Origin: Bradyrhizobium diversitatis
GTDB lineage: Bacteria > Pseudomonadota > Alphaproteobacteria > Rhizobiales > Xanthobacteraceae
DNA: 64,000 bases
Assembly (NCBI RefSeq): GCF_016031635.1
Contig: NZ_JACEGD010000016.1
Location: 62,001 to 126,000, forward strand
Direction of reading: 5' to 3'
Each line of letters begins with the position of its first letter. Within the stretch, counting starts at the first letter, position 1. Below are positions 25,708 through 34,526 of the stretch, piece by piece. The translations under genes were made by a program, and so were the position numbers. Under the pieces are notes generated by a model. It did not search any database, was not told the origin of the DNA, and saw only the letters and a program-made list of their open reading frames with translations.

Positions 25708-26414
25708 GATCGCCTTGCCCGCGCTGCTGCGATGCTGGCGTCGATGACGCTGCGATCGGTGTTGCCGGCCGGGTTCTGCCGCGTCGGCATGGACGCGCGG
25801 AAATGCACCCAGAGCTCGTGGCTGACTCGCTCGAGCCGTTCGAGTTCGCCCAGCGGATCGGGATGATCGTCGGCGCGAATGTCGAGCGCCGGCCATTCCT
25901 CCTCGCCGTGGATCAGGAGCGCGGCGGACTGCTTGCCGCGCTTGTCCCCGCCGGCGGCTTCGCCCGCGCGCATCGCCGCGAGCAGGCGGCGCGGGAAGGG
26001 GAGGCTGTCATTGGCGATGTAGGTCTTTGCCGTCTCATCGAGCACGTCGGCGCGGGCGAGCATGTTGCCTGCGATCGAGAAGCCGCTGCCCGCGATGTGA
26101 CCGCACCAGTCGACACAATCGCGCCCGGTATGCGCGGCGATCTCGCCGCTGGCATCCATGATGTGGATCTGGCGGCTCTCGCGGCCGTCGTCGGTCGCGA
26201 GCAGGGTGGCGAGCACGTCATGCGCGTTCAAACCTTCGCGCAGCAGCTTGACGCCGTCGATGCCGTAATAGGGGTTGACGAAGGCCTGCGTTGCGATAGC
26301 GCCGACACCGGCGGCGATGTAGGGGACCCTCGCGCCGACGGCGAAGAAGCGGGTCGCTACCGCAATGCCAAACTGGCCGGTGGCAGGGTCTCGCGCGATG
26401 ATCGACCAGGTCAT
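25704..26414 (-). CDS. DUF1028 family protein, putative Ntn-type hydrolase
   Basis: 236 residues. The N-terminus MTWSIIARDPATGQFGIAVA, followed by GVGAIATQAFVNPYYG, is diagnostic of DUF1028. I recall this family being placed in the Ntn-hydrolase clan. Thr2 would become N-terminal after Met removal and could be the nucleophile without proteolytic maturation (inference). No signal peptide is seen, so it is cytoplasmic. It lies nine bases after the gamma-glutamyltransferase gene and overlaps the ATPase gene, which suggests it processes a transported gamma-glutamyl or amide compound. The reaction is not known to me. Confidence 0.8.
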   Translation of the reverse strand: MTWSIIARDPATGQFGIAVATRFFAVGARVPYIAAGVGAIATQAFVNPYYGIDGVKLLREGLNAHDVLATLLATDDGRESRQIHIMDASGEIAAHTGRDCVDWCGHIAGSGFSIAGNMLARADVLDETAKTYIANDSLPFPRRLLAAMRAGEAAGGDKRGKQSAALLIHGEEEWPALDIRADDHPDPLGELERLERVSHELWVHFRASMPTRQNPAGNTDRSVIDASIAAARARRS

Positions 26415-26423
26415 GTGCTACCT

Positions 26424-28229
26424 TCAGCGTCCTGCGGCGTAGCCCTGCATGCCGCGGGGATTGGCGGCGGCGCGGCGGCGCACGCCGACGCGCGAGGCCG
26501 CGGTAAGGCGGCCTTCCGACCAGTCGGGACCGACCTCGACGATATGCCCGCGCTCGCGCAGGTTCTCGATCGTCGCCTTCGGCACGCGGTTCTCGACCAC
26601 GAGCACGCCGGGGCGGGCGGTGCGCGGCCAGAACGAGATCGGGAAATGCTCGGAGTGCCAGGCCGGCGCGTCGATTGCCTCCTGGAGATTCAGATTGCAA
26701 TGAACGTGGCGCAGGAAGAACTGCGTGATCCACTGGTCCTGCTGGTCGCCGCCGGGCGAGCCCCAGGCGAGATATGGCTCGCCATCGCGCAATGCCATGG
26801 TCGGCGACAGCGTCGTGCGTGGCCGCTTGCCCGGCGCGAGCGCGGCGGGATGACCTTCCTCCAGCCAGAACATCTGGGCGCGGCTGCCGAGGCAGAAGCC
26901 GAGCTCGGGAATGATTGGCGAGGATTGCAGCCATCCGCCCGATGGCGTCGAGGACACCATGTTGCCGGCCTTGTCGATGATGTCGAAATGCACGGTGTCG
27001 CCGCGCACCTCGCCGAAGCGCCCTACCGTCGGCTCGCCGGCACCGAGCGCGCCGACGGCCTCGCGCTGGCCCTCGGCGCGGCGCAGCTTGACCTCGCCGC
27101 CAAAGCCTTCGACTGAACCGGGGAGGAGATCGAGCGAAGCCTTGTCGGTGATGAGCTTGCGCCGCTCGTCATTGTAGGCATCCGACAACAGCGTTCCGAT
27201 CGGAATCTCGTTGAACTTGGGATCGCCATAGAATTTCTCGCGGTCGGCGAAGGCGAGCTTGGCACATTCGATCTGGAGATGGATGAATTCCGGTCCGGTC
27301 GGGTCGAGCCCGTCGAGCGCAAAGCCCTTCAACAGAGCGAGCTGTTGCAGCGTCACCGGCCCCTGGCTCCAGACGCCGGCCTTGCAGACGGTGTAACGGC
27401 CGTAATCGTAGGTGAGCGGCGCCTCGATCGTCGGCTGCCAGCGTGCCATGTCGTCGGCCGAGAGCACGCCGCGATGCGGCGAGCCGCTGACGTCCATCAC
27501 CTCCTGCGTCCGGCAGAACTTGTCGATGGCTTCCGCGACGAAACCTTGCGACCAGGCTTTGCGCGCGCGTTCGATCTCGGCGTCGCGGCCCCCACCGCCG
27601 CTCTCGGCTTCGCTGAGGATGCGGGCGTAGGTTGCGACCAGCGTCTTGTTGGTGAAGAGCGTGCCGGGCTTCGGCACCTTACCGTCTGGAAGATACACCG
27701 CGGCCGAGGTTGGCCAATACTTGCGGAACAGCTGCTCGACGGTCTGGATCGTGGCGCAGGCGCGTTCGACCAGCGGATAGCCGTCGCGGGCGTAGGAGAT
27801 CGCAGGCTCCAGCACGTCGCGCACGCGCATCGTGCCGTAGTCTCGCAGCAGCATCATCCAGGATTCGAAAGTGCCGGGAACGCAGGCGGCGAGCAGGCCG
27901 GTGCCGGGCACCATGTCGAGGCCTTCGCTTCTGTAATGTGCGATGGTGGCGCGCGCGGGTGCCGGGCCCTGACCGCAAATCACCTCGGGGCGGCCGCGCT
28001 TCACGTCGTGAACGATGATGGGGACGTCGCCGCCGGGACCGTTCAAATGCGGCTCGACCACCTGGAGCGTGAAGGCGGTGGCGACGCCGGCATCGAAAGC
28101 ATTCCCGCCCTTTTCCAGGATGGCCATGCCGACGGCGGTCGCAATCCAGTGCGTGGTGGCGACGACCCCGAACGTGCCTTCGATCTCGGGCCTCGTCGTG
28201 AACGGATCGGGATTGATATTGCTGCCCAT
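26424..28229 (-). CDS. Gamma-glutamyltransferase family protein
   Basis: About 601 residues, close to the usual ~580. Large-subunit features: GVVATTHWIATAVGMAILEKGGNAFDAGVA and NGPGGDVPIIVHD. The maturation site is GDTVHFDIIDKAGNMVSSTPS, with Thr at about residue 412 as the self-processing nucleophile, followed by LGFCLGSRAQMF and the SPTMALRDGEPYLAWGSPGGDQQ glycine-rich site. No signal peptide is visible, unlike periplasmic GGTs, so cleavage of imported gamma-glutamyl compounds in the cytoplasm is likely. The start is 28229 (MGSNINPDPF; AAGGTGG eight bases upstream); GTG at 28241 is an alternative. It sits centrally between two complete peptide ABC transporters. Confidence 0.85.
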   Translation of the reverse strand: MGSNINPDPFTTRPEIEGTFGVVATTHWIATAVGMAILEKGGNAFDAGVATAFTLQVVEPHLNGPGGDVPIIVHDVKRGRPEVICGQGPAPARATIAHYRSEGLDMVPGTGLLAACVPGTFESWMMLLRDYGTMRVRDVLEPAISYARDGYPLVERACATIQTVEQLFRKYWPTSAAVYLPDGKVPKPGTLFTNKTLVATYARILSEAESGGGGRDAEIERARKAWSQGFVAEAIDKFCRTQEVMDVSGSPHRGVLSADDMARWQPTIEAPLTYDYGRYTVCKAGVWSQGPVTLQQLALLKGFALDGLDPTGPEFIHLQIECAKLAFADREKFYGDPKFNEIPIGTLLSDAYNDERRKLITDKASLDLLPGSVEGFGGEVKLRRAEGQREAVGALGAGEPTVGRFGEVRGDTVHFDIIDKAGNMVSSTPSGGWLQSSPIIPELGFCLGSRAQMFWLEEGHPAALAPGKRPRTTLSPTMALRDGEPYLAWGSPGGDQQDQWITQFFLRHVHCNLNLQEAIDAPAWHSEHFPISFWPRTARPGVLVVENRVPKATIENLRERGHIVEVGPDWSEGRLTAASRVGVRRRAAANPRGMQGYAAGR

Positions 28230-28315
28230 GAACTTCACCACCTTATTTCCGGCGCGCGCAATTGATCACAGGGCCACGCTGCCGCCAAATGCGCAGGCTG
28301 CATGGCACGCGCGCG

Positions 28316-29305
28316 TCACGCCGGGACCGGCGCGGTGTTGACGGCGTGGCAGGCGACGCCGTCGATCAGTTCCGGCGTCTCCTTGCGGCAGAGATCGAAC
28401 GCCAGCGGACAGCGCGGATTGAAGGCGCAGCCCGGGGGCGGATTGATCGGGTTCGGGATCTCGCCCTTGACCGGAATGCGCTGGCGGCCGCTCATGGCGA
28501 GATCGGGCACCGCGCCCAGCAGCATCTTGGTGTAGGGCATGCGCGGGCGGGCAAACAGCTCGCGTCCTTCCGCGATCTCGACGATGCGGCCGAGATACAT
28601 CACGCCGACGCGGCTCGCCATGTGGCGGACCACGGCGAGGTTGTGGCTGATGAACATGTAGGTCAGGCCGAACTTGTCCTGGAGGTCGCGCATCAGGTTC
28701 AGGATCTGCGCCTGCACCGAGACGTCGAGCGCCGAGGTCGGCTCGTCGCAGACGATGAACTCGGCGTCGGAGGCGAGCGCGCGCGCGATCGCGATGCGCT
28801 GGCGCTGGCCACCGGAAAATTCATGCGGAAACTTCAGCCGGTCGTCGGGATGCAGGCCGACGAGGCTGAGCAGCTCGCCGACGCGGGCCTGGATGTCACG
28901 TTCGCCCTGGATCAGGTCGAAGGCGCGGATCGGCTCGGAGATGATGGCGTCCACGCGGAAGCGCGGGTTCAGGCTTGCATAGGGATCCTGGAAGATCATC
29001 TGAATACGGCGACGCAGCTTGCGCCGCGCCGGCGCCTGCCGCGGATCGGTCATCGAGACGCCGTCGATCAGGACATCGCCGGAACTTGGCGGCAGGAGAC
29101 CGACGACCATCCGCGCCACCGTGGTCTTGCCGGAGCCGGATTCTCCGACCAGAGCAAACGTCTCGCCCTTTCTGATGTCGAAAGTGACGCCATCCACCGC
29201 CTTGAGGTATTCGAGGTGACCACCTTCGAGCACGCGGTTGAGCCAGGGTTTCGAGACGTCGAAAACGCGCCGCAGATTGGTGGCCTGGACGAAGGGAATG
29301 CTCAT
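28316..29305 (-). CDS. Oligopeptide ABC transporter ATPase, DppF/OppF type (second system)
   Basis: 329 residues. Walker A GESGSGKTT; MIFQDPYASLNPRF; signature FSGGQRQRIAIARAL; Walker B FIVCDEPTSALDVS; H-loop FISHNLAVV; C-terminal NPPPGCAFNPRCPLAFDLC. The start at 29305 (MSIPFVQATNLRRVFDV) overlaps the DppD-type stop by four bases. The insert NRVLEGGHLEYLKAVDGV is typical of OppF. It is the last transporter gene of the second set and is followed after 86 bases by the GGT gene, so both sets probably form one long transcription unit. Confidence 0.92.
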   Translation of the reverse strand: MSIPFVQATNLRRVFDVSKPWLNRVLEGGHLEYLKAVDGVTFDIRKGETFALVGESGSGKTTVARMVVGLLPPSSGDVLIDGVSMTDPRQAPARRKLRRRIQMIFQDPYASLNPRFRVDAIISEPIRAFDLIQGERDIQARVGELLSLVGLHPDDRLKFPHEFSGGQRQRIAIARALASDAEFIVCDEPTSALDVSVQAQILNLMRDLQDKFGLTYMFISHNLAVVRHMASRVGVMYLGRIVEIAEGRELFARPRMPYTKMLLGAVPDLAMSGRQRIPVKGEIPNPINPPPGCAFNPRCPLAFDLCRKETPELIDGVACHAVNTAPVPA

Positions 29306-30288
29306 GCCGCGCTCTCCGCCGGCATAGTGTCGTAGAGATGGCACGCGACCGATTGCGCGCCGCGCGGCAGCGGCTCCGGCCGCTCCACGCGGCAGCGATC
29401 GAAGGCGAAGGCGCAGCGCGGATTGAACGAGCAACCATGCGGGATCGCCGACAGCCGCGGCATGGAGCCGGGAATCTGCACTAGGCGCTTGTCCTCGCCC
29501 GCAAGCGTCGGGATCGCCCCCATCAGGCCCTTGGCGTAGGGATGCAGCGGGTTCCGCACGACATCCTGCACCGGGCCGATCTCCGCGATGCGGCCGGCAT
29601 ACATCACCGCGACGCGGTCCGAGGTTTCCGCGATCACGCCCATGTCGTGGGTCACCAGCATGACCGCAGTGCCATGGTCGCGCCCGAGCCGCTTGATCAG
29701 CGAGATGATCTGGGCCTGCACGGAAACGTCGAGCGCGGTGGTCGGCTCGTCCGCGATGATCAGCTCCGGCGCGGCACAGATCGCGAGCGCAATCACGACG
29801 CGCTGGCGCATGCCGCCGGAGAATTCGTGCGGATAGCCGTCGATGCGCTTTTCGGGTGCGGGAATGCCGACTTCGGCGAGCAGGTCGATGGCGCGGCGGC
29901 GCGCCGCCTGCTCCGACAGATTGAGATGCGTCCGGATCGTCTCCACGATCTGGTCGCCGACCCTGTACAGCGGATTGAGCGAGGTGAGGGGATCCTGGAA
30001 GATCATCCCGATGCGCTTGCCCCTGATCCGGCGCATCTGCTCCGGCGGCAGATTGTCGATGCGCAGGCCCGCGAGACGAATCTCGCCGCCGGCGATGCGG
30101 CCGGGCGGATCGATCAGCCCGATTACCGAGAGGCCGGTGACGGACTTGCCGGCGCCCGATTCGCCGACGACGCCGAGCACCTCGCCCTTGGCGATGTCGA
30201 AGGAGACGTCGTCGATGGCGCGCAACGTGCCTCGGCGGGAGGCGAACTCCACCTGGAGGTTGCGCACGGAGAGAACGGGTTCGGTCAT
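29302..30288 (-). CDS. Oligopeptide ABC transporter ATPase, DppD/OppD type (second system)
   Basis: 328 residues. Walker A GESGAGKSV; MIFQDPLTSLNPLY; signature FSGGMRQRVVIALAI; Walker B LIIADEPTTALDVS; H-loop LVTHDMGVI; C-terminal IPHGCSFNPRCAFAFDRC. The start at 30288 (MTEPVLSVRNLQVEF) matches the family. It is 13 bases after the DppC gene and overlaps the DppF gene. It is clearly paralogous, not identical, to the ATPase at 24.7-25.7 kb. Confidence 0.92.
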   Translation of the reverse strand: MTEPVLSVRNLQVEFASRRGTLRAIDDVSFDIAKGEVLGVVGESGAGKSVTGLSVIGLIDPPGRIAGGEIRLAGLRIDNLPPEQMRRIRGKRIGMIFQDPLTSLNPLYRVGDQIVETIRTHLNLSEQAARRRAIDLLAEVGIPAPEKRIDGYPHEFSGGMRQRVVIALAICAAPELIIADEPTTALDVSVQAQIISLIKRLGRDHGTAVMLVTHDMGVIAETSDRVAVMYAGRIAEIGPVQDVVRNPLHPYAKGLMGAIPTLAGEDKRLVQIPGSMPRLSAIPHGCSFNPRCAFAFDRCRVERPEPLPRGAQSVACHLYDTMPAESAA

Positions 30289-30301
30289 GGGCGAGGCGTA
30301 C

Positions 30302-31273
30302 TCATCGAAGCTTCGGGTTGAGCGCGTCGCGCAGCCAGTCGCCAAGCAGGTTGATGGAGAGGATCAGGGCGGCGAGCGCAAAACCGGGGAAGGCGACGAT
30401 CCACCATTCGCCGGCGAACAGGTAGTTGTTGCCGATGCGGATCAGCGTGCCGAGCGATGGCATCGTGTCGGGCAGGCCGACGCCGAGGAAGGAGAGCGTC
30501 GCCTCGGTGATGATGGCGAGCGCAAGGTTGATCGTGGCGATGACCAGGATCGGCCCCATCGTGTTCGGCAGCACATGCCGCAGCATGATCTTCGGTGCAG
30601 GCAGGCCGATCAGCTGCGCGGCAGCCACGTAGTCCTTGTTCTTCTCGACCATCACGGAGCCGCGCACCGTCCGCGCGTACCCCACCCAGAAGCTCAGGCC
30701 GATCGAGATCACCAGCACCACCAGCATGCTGGTGGCGTCGAGCCGGTTGCCGAGGATCGATTTCGCGATGCCGTTGACCAGCAGCGCGATCAGGATGGCG
30801 GGGAAGGTGAGTTGCACGTCGGCGATCCGCATGATCACGCCGTCGACTGCGCCGCCGAAATAACCGGCGATCAGGCCGAGCGCAATGCCGAGCGCGCCGG
30901 CGAAGATCACGCCGGCGACGCCGACGGCCAGCGAGATGCGCATACCGTAGAGAATGGCAGAGAACACGTCGCGGCCCTGCTCGTCGGTGCCGAGCAGGAA
31001 CGGGCTCTGGCCGTCGGCGGTCCACAGCGGCGAGATCCGCGAATTCATCAATTGCAGCTGCGCCGGATCGAACGGGTTCTGCACCGCGAGCACGGATGCA
31101 AAGATCGCGAGCAGGAAGAATAAGACCGTGATGGCCGCCGCCACCATGGTGAGCTTGGAACGGCGGAACGAATAGAAGATGTCGCTGTCGAGCGTGCGGC
31201 TGAGCCAGCCGCGGGCCGCATGCGCCGGCTGCGCGTTCTGCTTGTCGGAACTGGAGACGACGGCGTCGGACAT
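30302..31273 (-). CDS. Oligopeptide ABC transporter permease, DppC type (second system)
   Basis: 323 residues. A cytoplasmic N-tail (to about 42), TM1 MVAAAITVLFFLLAIFASVLAV, then LLGTDEQGRDVFSAILYGMRISLAVG and the EAA loop AAAQLIGLPAPKIMLRHVLPNTMGPIL. The C-terminus LSINLLGDWLRDALNPKLR is a family signature. It sits 10 bases after the DppB gene. Confidence 0.92.
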   Translation of the reverse strand: MSDAVVSSSDKQNAQPAHAARGWLSRTLDSDIFYSFRRSKLTMVAAAITVLFFLLAIFASVLAVQNPFDPAQLQLMNSRISPLWTADGQSPFLLGTDEQGRDVFSAILYGMRISLAVGVAGVIFAGALGIALGLIAGYFGGAVDGVIMRIADVQLTFPAILIALLVNGIAKSILGNRLDATSMLVVLVISIGLSFWVGYARTVRGSVMVEKNKDYVAAAQLIGLPAPKIMLRHVLPNTMGPILVIATINLALAIITEATLSFLGVGLPDTMPSLGTLIRIGNNYLFAGEWWIVAFPGFALAALILSINLLGDWLRDALNPKLR

Positions 31274-31283
31274 GCAGGCTGCC

Positions 31284-32264
31284 TTATGAGGCGCGACCGA
31301 CGGTCGAGCGCAGGCGCGGATCGACCACGGTATAGAGAATGTCGACCACCAGATTGATGGTGACGAAGATCAGCGAGACCATCAGCAGGTAGGCGGCCAT
31401 GATCGGGATATCGACATTTTGCACGGCCTGGACGAACAGAAGTCCCATGCCCGGCCACTGGAACACGGTTTCGGTGATGATGGAAAATGCAATAACCGAG
31501 CCAAACTGAAGACCGGCCACCGTGATCACCGGAATCAACGTGTTCTTCAGCGCGTGGCCGAAATGGATGGCACGGGTGGTCAATCCCCTCGCTCGGGCGA
31601 AGCGGATATAGTCGGTCCGCAGCACTTCCAGCATCTCCGCGCGCACCAGTCGCATGATCAGGGTCATCTGGAACAGGCCGAGTGTGATCGAGGGCATGAT
31701 CAATGCCTTCAGTCCTGACAGCGTGAGCAGGCCCGTCGTCCACCAGCCGAGCTTGACCACCTCGCCGCGGCCGAACGAGGGCAACCAGCCCAATGTCACC
31801 GCGAACAGATAGATCAGGAGAATGCCGATCAGGAAAGTCGGCAGCGAGATGCCGACAAGCGAAACGGCCTGGAACAGTTTGGCCAGCACCGTGTCGCGTT
31901 TGAGCGCCGAATAGACGCCCATCAGGATGCCGAACACCATCGCGAAGACGGTCGCGCAGATCGCAAGCTCCAGTGTGGCGGGCATACGCTCCATCAACAG
32001 CGCCGAGACCGGCTGGCGGAACTGGTAGGAGACGCCGAACTTGAATTGCGCGGCATCGGCGAAATAGCGCGCGAACTGTACCGGCACGGGATCGTCGAGG
32101 CCGAGCGATTTGCGCACGATCGCGCGCTCGGCCGCCGAAGTATCGATCGAGACGATCTGGTTGACGGGGTCGCCGGCGAAGCGGAACATCGAGAACGCGA
32201 TGATGCCGACGGCGAACATGACGCCGAGGGCCTGAACGGCGCGGCGAAGAGTGAAAGCGAGCAT
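31284..32264 (-). CDS. Oligopeptide ABC transporter permease, DppB type (second system)
   Basis: About 326 residues from ATG 32264 (MLAFTLRRAVQALGVMFAVG); an in-frame GTG at 32273 adds three residues and cannot be excluded. The N-terminal TM, the long periplasmic loop with GDPVNQIVSIDTSAAERAIVR, and the EAA loop RFARARGLTTRAIHFGHALKNTLIPVI identify DppB. It follows the binding-protein gene after 104 bases that contain a GGTCCCGG/CCGGGACC stem-loop. Confidence 0.9.
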   Translation of the reverse strand: MLAFTLRRAVQALGVMFAVGIIAFSMFRFAGDPVNQIVSIDTSAAERAIVRKSLGLDDPVPVQFARYFADAAQFKFGVSYQFRQPVSALLMERMPATLELAICATVFAMVFGILMGVYSALKRDTVLAKLFQAVSLVGISLPTFLIGILLIYLFAVTLGWLPSFGRGEVVKLGWWTTGLLTLSGLKALIMPSITLGLFQMTLIMRLVRAEMLEVLRTDYIRFARARGLTTRAIHFGHALKNTLIPVITVAGLQFGSVIAFSIITETVFQWPGMGLLFVQAVQNVDIPIMAAYLLMVSLIFVTINLVVDILYTVVDPRLRSTVGRAS

Positions 32265-32323
32265 GCCTTCCACTGTCCTTGGGTGTGCGTGCGGCTGACC
32301 TCTTTGTCGGCCGGAAAAGGAAT

Positions 32324-32352
32324 GGTCCCGGACGCCTCACGCGACCGGGACC
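32324..32352. other. Stem-loop between binding-protein and permease genes
   Basis: GGTCCCGG (32324-32331) pairs with CCGGGACC (32345-32352), loop 13 bases, just after the binding-protein stop on the minus strand and with no T-run. Hairpins in this position commonly protect the highly expressed binding-protein mRNA and reduce downstream permease expression (established for malE/hisJ-type operons). Confidence 0.55.
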
Positions 32353-32368
32353 CTGTGTTCAACTGACG

Positions 32369-33964
32369 CTATTCCTTCTTGGTCGCCCAGTGGAACATGA
32401 CCAGATTGTCGGCGCGCTGCGGCAGGTTGACCTTTTTCGATACGCCCCATGCCAGCGCCTGCTGGTGCAGCGGAATGTAGGCCCAGTCCTTCATGCCGAT
32501 TTCATAGGCCTGCTTGATCAGCTGGTTGCGCTTGGCGGTGTCGGTCTCGACCAGCACCTTGTCGGTGATGGCGTCGAACTCCTTGTTGCAGTAGCCGCCG
32601 AGATTGGCCTCGCCGCGCGAGGATTTCGCATCATCGCGGCAGCCCATGATGTCGTAGAGCACGTTATGGGAATCCATGGTGCTCGGCGTCCAGCCCAGCA
32701 GGTAGAACGAGGTCTGGTAGCCGCCCTGCTTGAGCACCTTGGCGAAGTACTGCGCCTTCGGCTGCGCCAGCAGATTGATCTTGACGCCGATGCGCGCGAG
32801 CATGCCGACGACGGCCTGGCAGATCGCGGCGTCGTTGACGTAACGATCGTTCGGGCAGTCCATGGTGACCTCGAAACCGTCGGGGTAACCGGCCTCGGTC
32901 AGAAGCTTCTTGGCGCCGTCAGGATCGAATTTCGGCCGCGTGAAATCCTTGGAGAGCGCGAACAATTCCGGCGCGATCATCAGTGCCGACGGCGTCGACA
33001 GGCCGCGCATCACGCGCGTCTTGATCAGCTCGATGTCGATGGCCTTGTAGAAGGCTTCGCGGACGCGGGCGTCCTTGAAGGGGTTCTTGCCCTTGATGTT
33101 GGAGTAGAGCAGCTCATCGCGAGTCTGGTCGAAGCCGATGAAGATGGTGCGCAGCTCCGGTCCCTTCAGCACCTGGGCATTCGGGCTGGAATCGACGCGG
33201 GAGATGTCCTGGATCGGCACCGGCTCGATGACGTCGACTTCGCCCGAGAGCAGCGCGGCGACGCGGGTGGCGTCGGAGGCGATCGGGGTGAAGATGATCT
33301 CCTTCAAATTGCCTTCGACCTTGCCCCAATAGTTGGGGTTGGCCTTGAACACCGTCTTCACACCGGGCTGATGGCTCTCGATGATGAAGGGACCGGTGCC
33401 GTTCTCGTGCAGCGAGGCGTAGCTCGGCGTGGTCGCCGCCACCGGCGTCGGATCGACGACGTTGTTCTGCTCGGCCCATTTCTTGTCCATGATGTACCAG
33501 ACATCCCACGAGTTATGCAGGATGGGATTGGGCGAGGGCAGGATGAAATCGACGGTGTAGTCGTCGACCTTGACCACCTTGACGTCGGGCGCAAGGCGGG
33601 TCTGCATGTTGGACCCCTTCTTGCGGACGCGGTCGGCCGAGAACAGCACGTCGTCGGCGGTGAAGGGATCGCCGTTGTGGAATTTCACGCCCTTGCGCAA
33701 ATGGAAGCGCCAGCGGGTCGGCTCCGGCGTTTCCCAGCTTTCCGCCAGTGCCGGAATGATCTTGAGGTTCTTGTCGCGCGCGGTGAGGCCCTGATAGACG
33801 TGGCCAAGATGGGCGTGGGTGGTGCTCTCGTTCAGGGTGTAGGGATCGAGCGACTTCAGGTCACCCTGATTGGCATAACGTAGCGTCTGGCTTGACGCCG
33901 GCGAGACCGCCAACGCAAGCGCACCGGCGAGCGCCGCCGCAAACAGACTTTGACCGATTGACAT
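32369..33964 (-). CDS. ABC transporter peptide-binding protein (SBP family 5, second system)
   Basis: 531 residues. The signal peptide MSIGQSLFAAALAGALALAV ends near ASS-QTLRYANQGDLKSLDPYTLNEST, the mature SBP_bac_5 start. LRKGVKFHNGDPFTADDVLFSADRV and YIPLHQQALAWGVSKKVNLP are typical. The start at 33964 has GAGGG eight bases upstream, and the further-upstream open frame is not signal-like. It is the first gene of the long minus-strand peptide/GGT locus; its promoter should lie in the 304-base divergent gap before the DUF6489 gene. Confidence 0.92.
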   Translation of the reverse strand: MSIGQSLFAAALAGALALAVSPASSQTLRYANQGDLKSLDPYTLNESTTHAHLGHVYQGLTARDKNLKIIPALAESWETPEPTRWRFHLRKGVKFHNGDPFTADDVLFSADRVRKKGSNMQTRLAPDVKVVKVDDYTVDFILPSPNPILHNSWDVWYIMDKKWAEQNNVVDPTPVAATTPSYASLHENGTGPFIIESHQPGVKTVFKANPNYWGKVEGNLKEIIFTPIASDATRVAALLSGEVDVIEPVPIQDISRVDSSPNAQVLKGPELRTIFIGFDQTRDELLYSNIKGKNPFKDARVREAFYKAIDIELIKTRVMRGLSTPSALMIAPELFALSKDFTRPKFDPDGAKKLLTEAGYPDGFEVTMDCPNDRYVNDAAICQAVVGMLARIGVKINLLAQPKAQYFAKVLKQGGYQTSFYLLGWTPSTMDSHNVLYDIMGCRDDAKSSRGEANLGGYCNKEFDAITDKVLVETDTAKRNQLIKQAYEIGMKDWAYIPLHQQALAWGVSKKVNLPQRADNLVMFHWATKKE

Positions 33965-34268
33965 TCTTGACCCTCTCCGCACTGCCACGCCGGTGATTTT
34001 TGATTGTTCGGCGGGGCTGACTGATCCATGTTGCCCAGAGTTATCGACCCGTGCAAGCGCCATTCCAGCAAGGAACGCGCCAAGTTGCGCCGCTGTGCAG
34101 CAATGCTGACCGTGTCGCCAGGCATGGAGGGCCGTGCCTTCCGACTTTGGTTGACCATGCCGGCTGATTGCCGGACGGAGCATGTCGCGCCGGCATCAGG
34201 TCGCTTGCGTTGCACCACAACTCGCGGCGATACTCCGACAGGCCGCTCGAATCTCATCTGGAGGGGAC
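33965..34268. promoter_or_regulatory. Divergent intergenic region (304 bases) between the peptide-transport locus and the storage-lipid operon
   Basis: No gene is supported here. It must hold promoters for the minus-strand binding-protein gene and the plus-strand DUF6489 operon. The only clear motif is a full match to the recalled PhaR consensus at 34206-34217; a GGAGGGG ribosome site sits at the right end. No convincing -35/-10 pair is called. Confidence 0.6.
34206..34217. promoter_or_regulatory. PhaR-type box TGCGTTGCACCA upstream of the DUF6489 operon
   Basis: TGCGTTGCACCA matches all 12 positions of TGCRNYGCASMA, which I recall as the binding consensus of B. diazoefficiens PhaR, the PHA-responsive repressor. 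It is centred about 58 bases before the DUF6489 start codon, a place suited to repression of the DUF6489-hydrolase-acyltransferase operon. Confidence 0.55.
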
Positions 34269-34526
34269 ATGAAGGTTAACATCGAAATCGACTGCACCCC
34301 CCTCGAGGCCCGCCAGTTCTTCGGTCTGCCGGACGTGGCGCCGATGCAGGCTGCGGTGATGGACAAGTTGCAGCAGCAGGTTCTCAGCAACATCGAGAAG
34401 GTCTCGCCGGAATCCCTGATCCAGAGCTGGTTCACCTTCGATCCCAAGATCGCCGAGCGATTTCAGGACATGTTCGTCGCGATGGCCGGCCTCGGCGGCA
34501 CCCGCAGCGGCGACAAGAAAAAATAG
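34269..34526 (+). CDS. DUF6489 family small protein
   Basis: 85 residues, starting MKVNIEIDCTPLEARQFFGL, which I recognise as the family now called DUF6489. A strong GGAGGGG site precedes the ATG at 34269. The middle part (MQAAVMDKLQQQVLSNIEKV) is helical and amphipathic, and the tail is Gly/Lys-rich. No catalytic motif is visible. The stop (34524-34526) overlaps the GTG start of the next hydrolase by one base, so the two are translationally coupled. The possible PhaR box upstream suggests a function near PHA granules or lipid storage, but that is a guess. Confidence 0.8.
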   Translation: MKVNIEIDCTPLEARQFFGLPDVAPMQAAVMDKLQQQVLSNIEKVSPESLIQSWFTFDPKIAERFQDMFVAMAGLGGTRSGDKKK

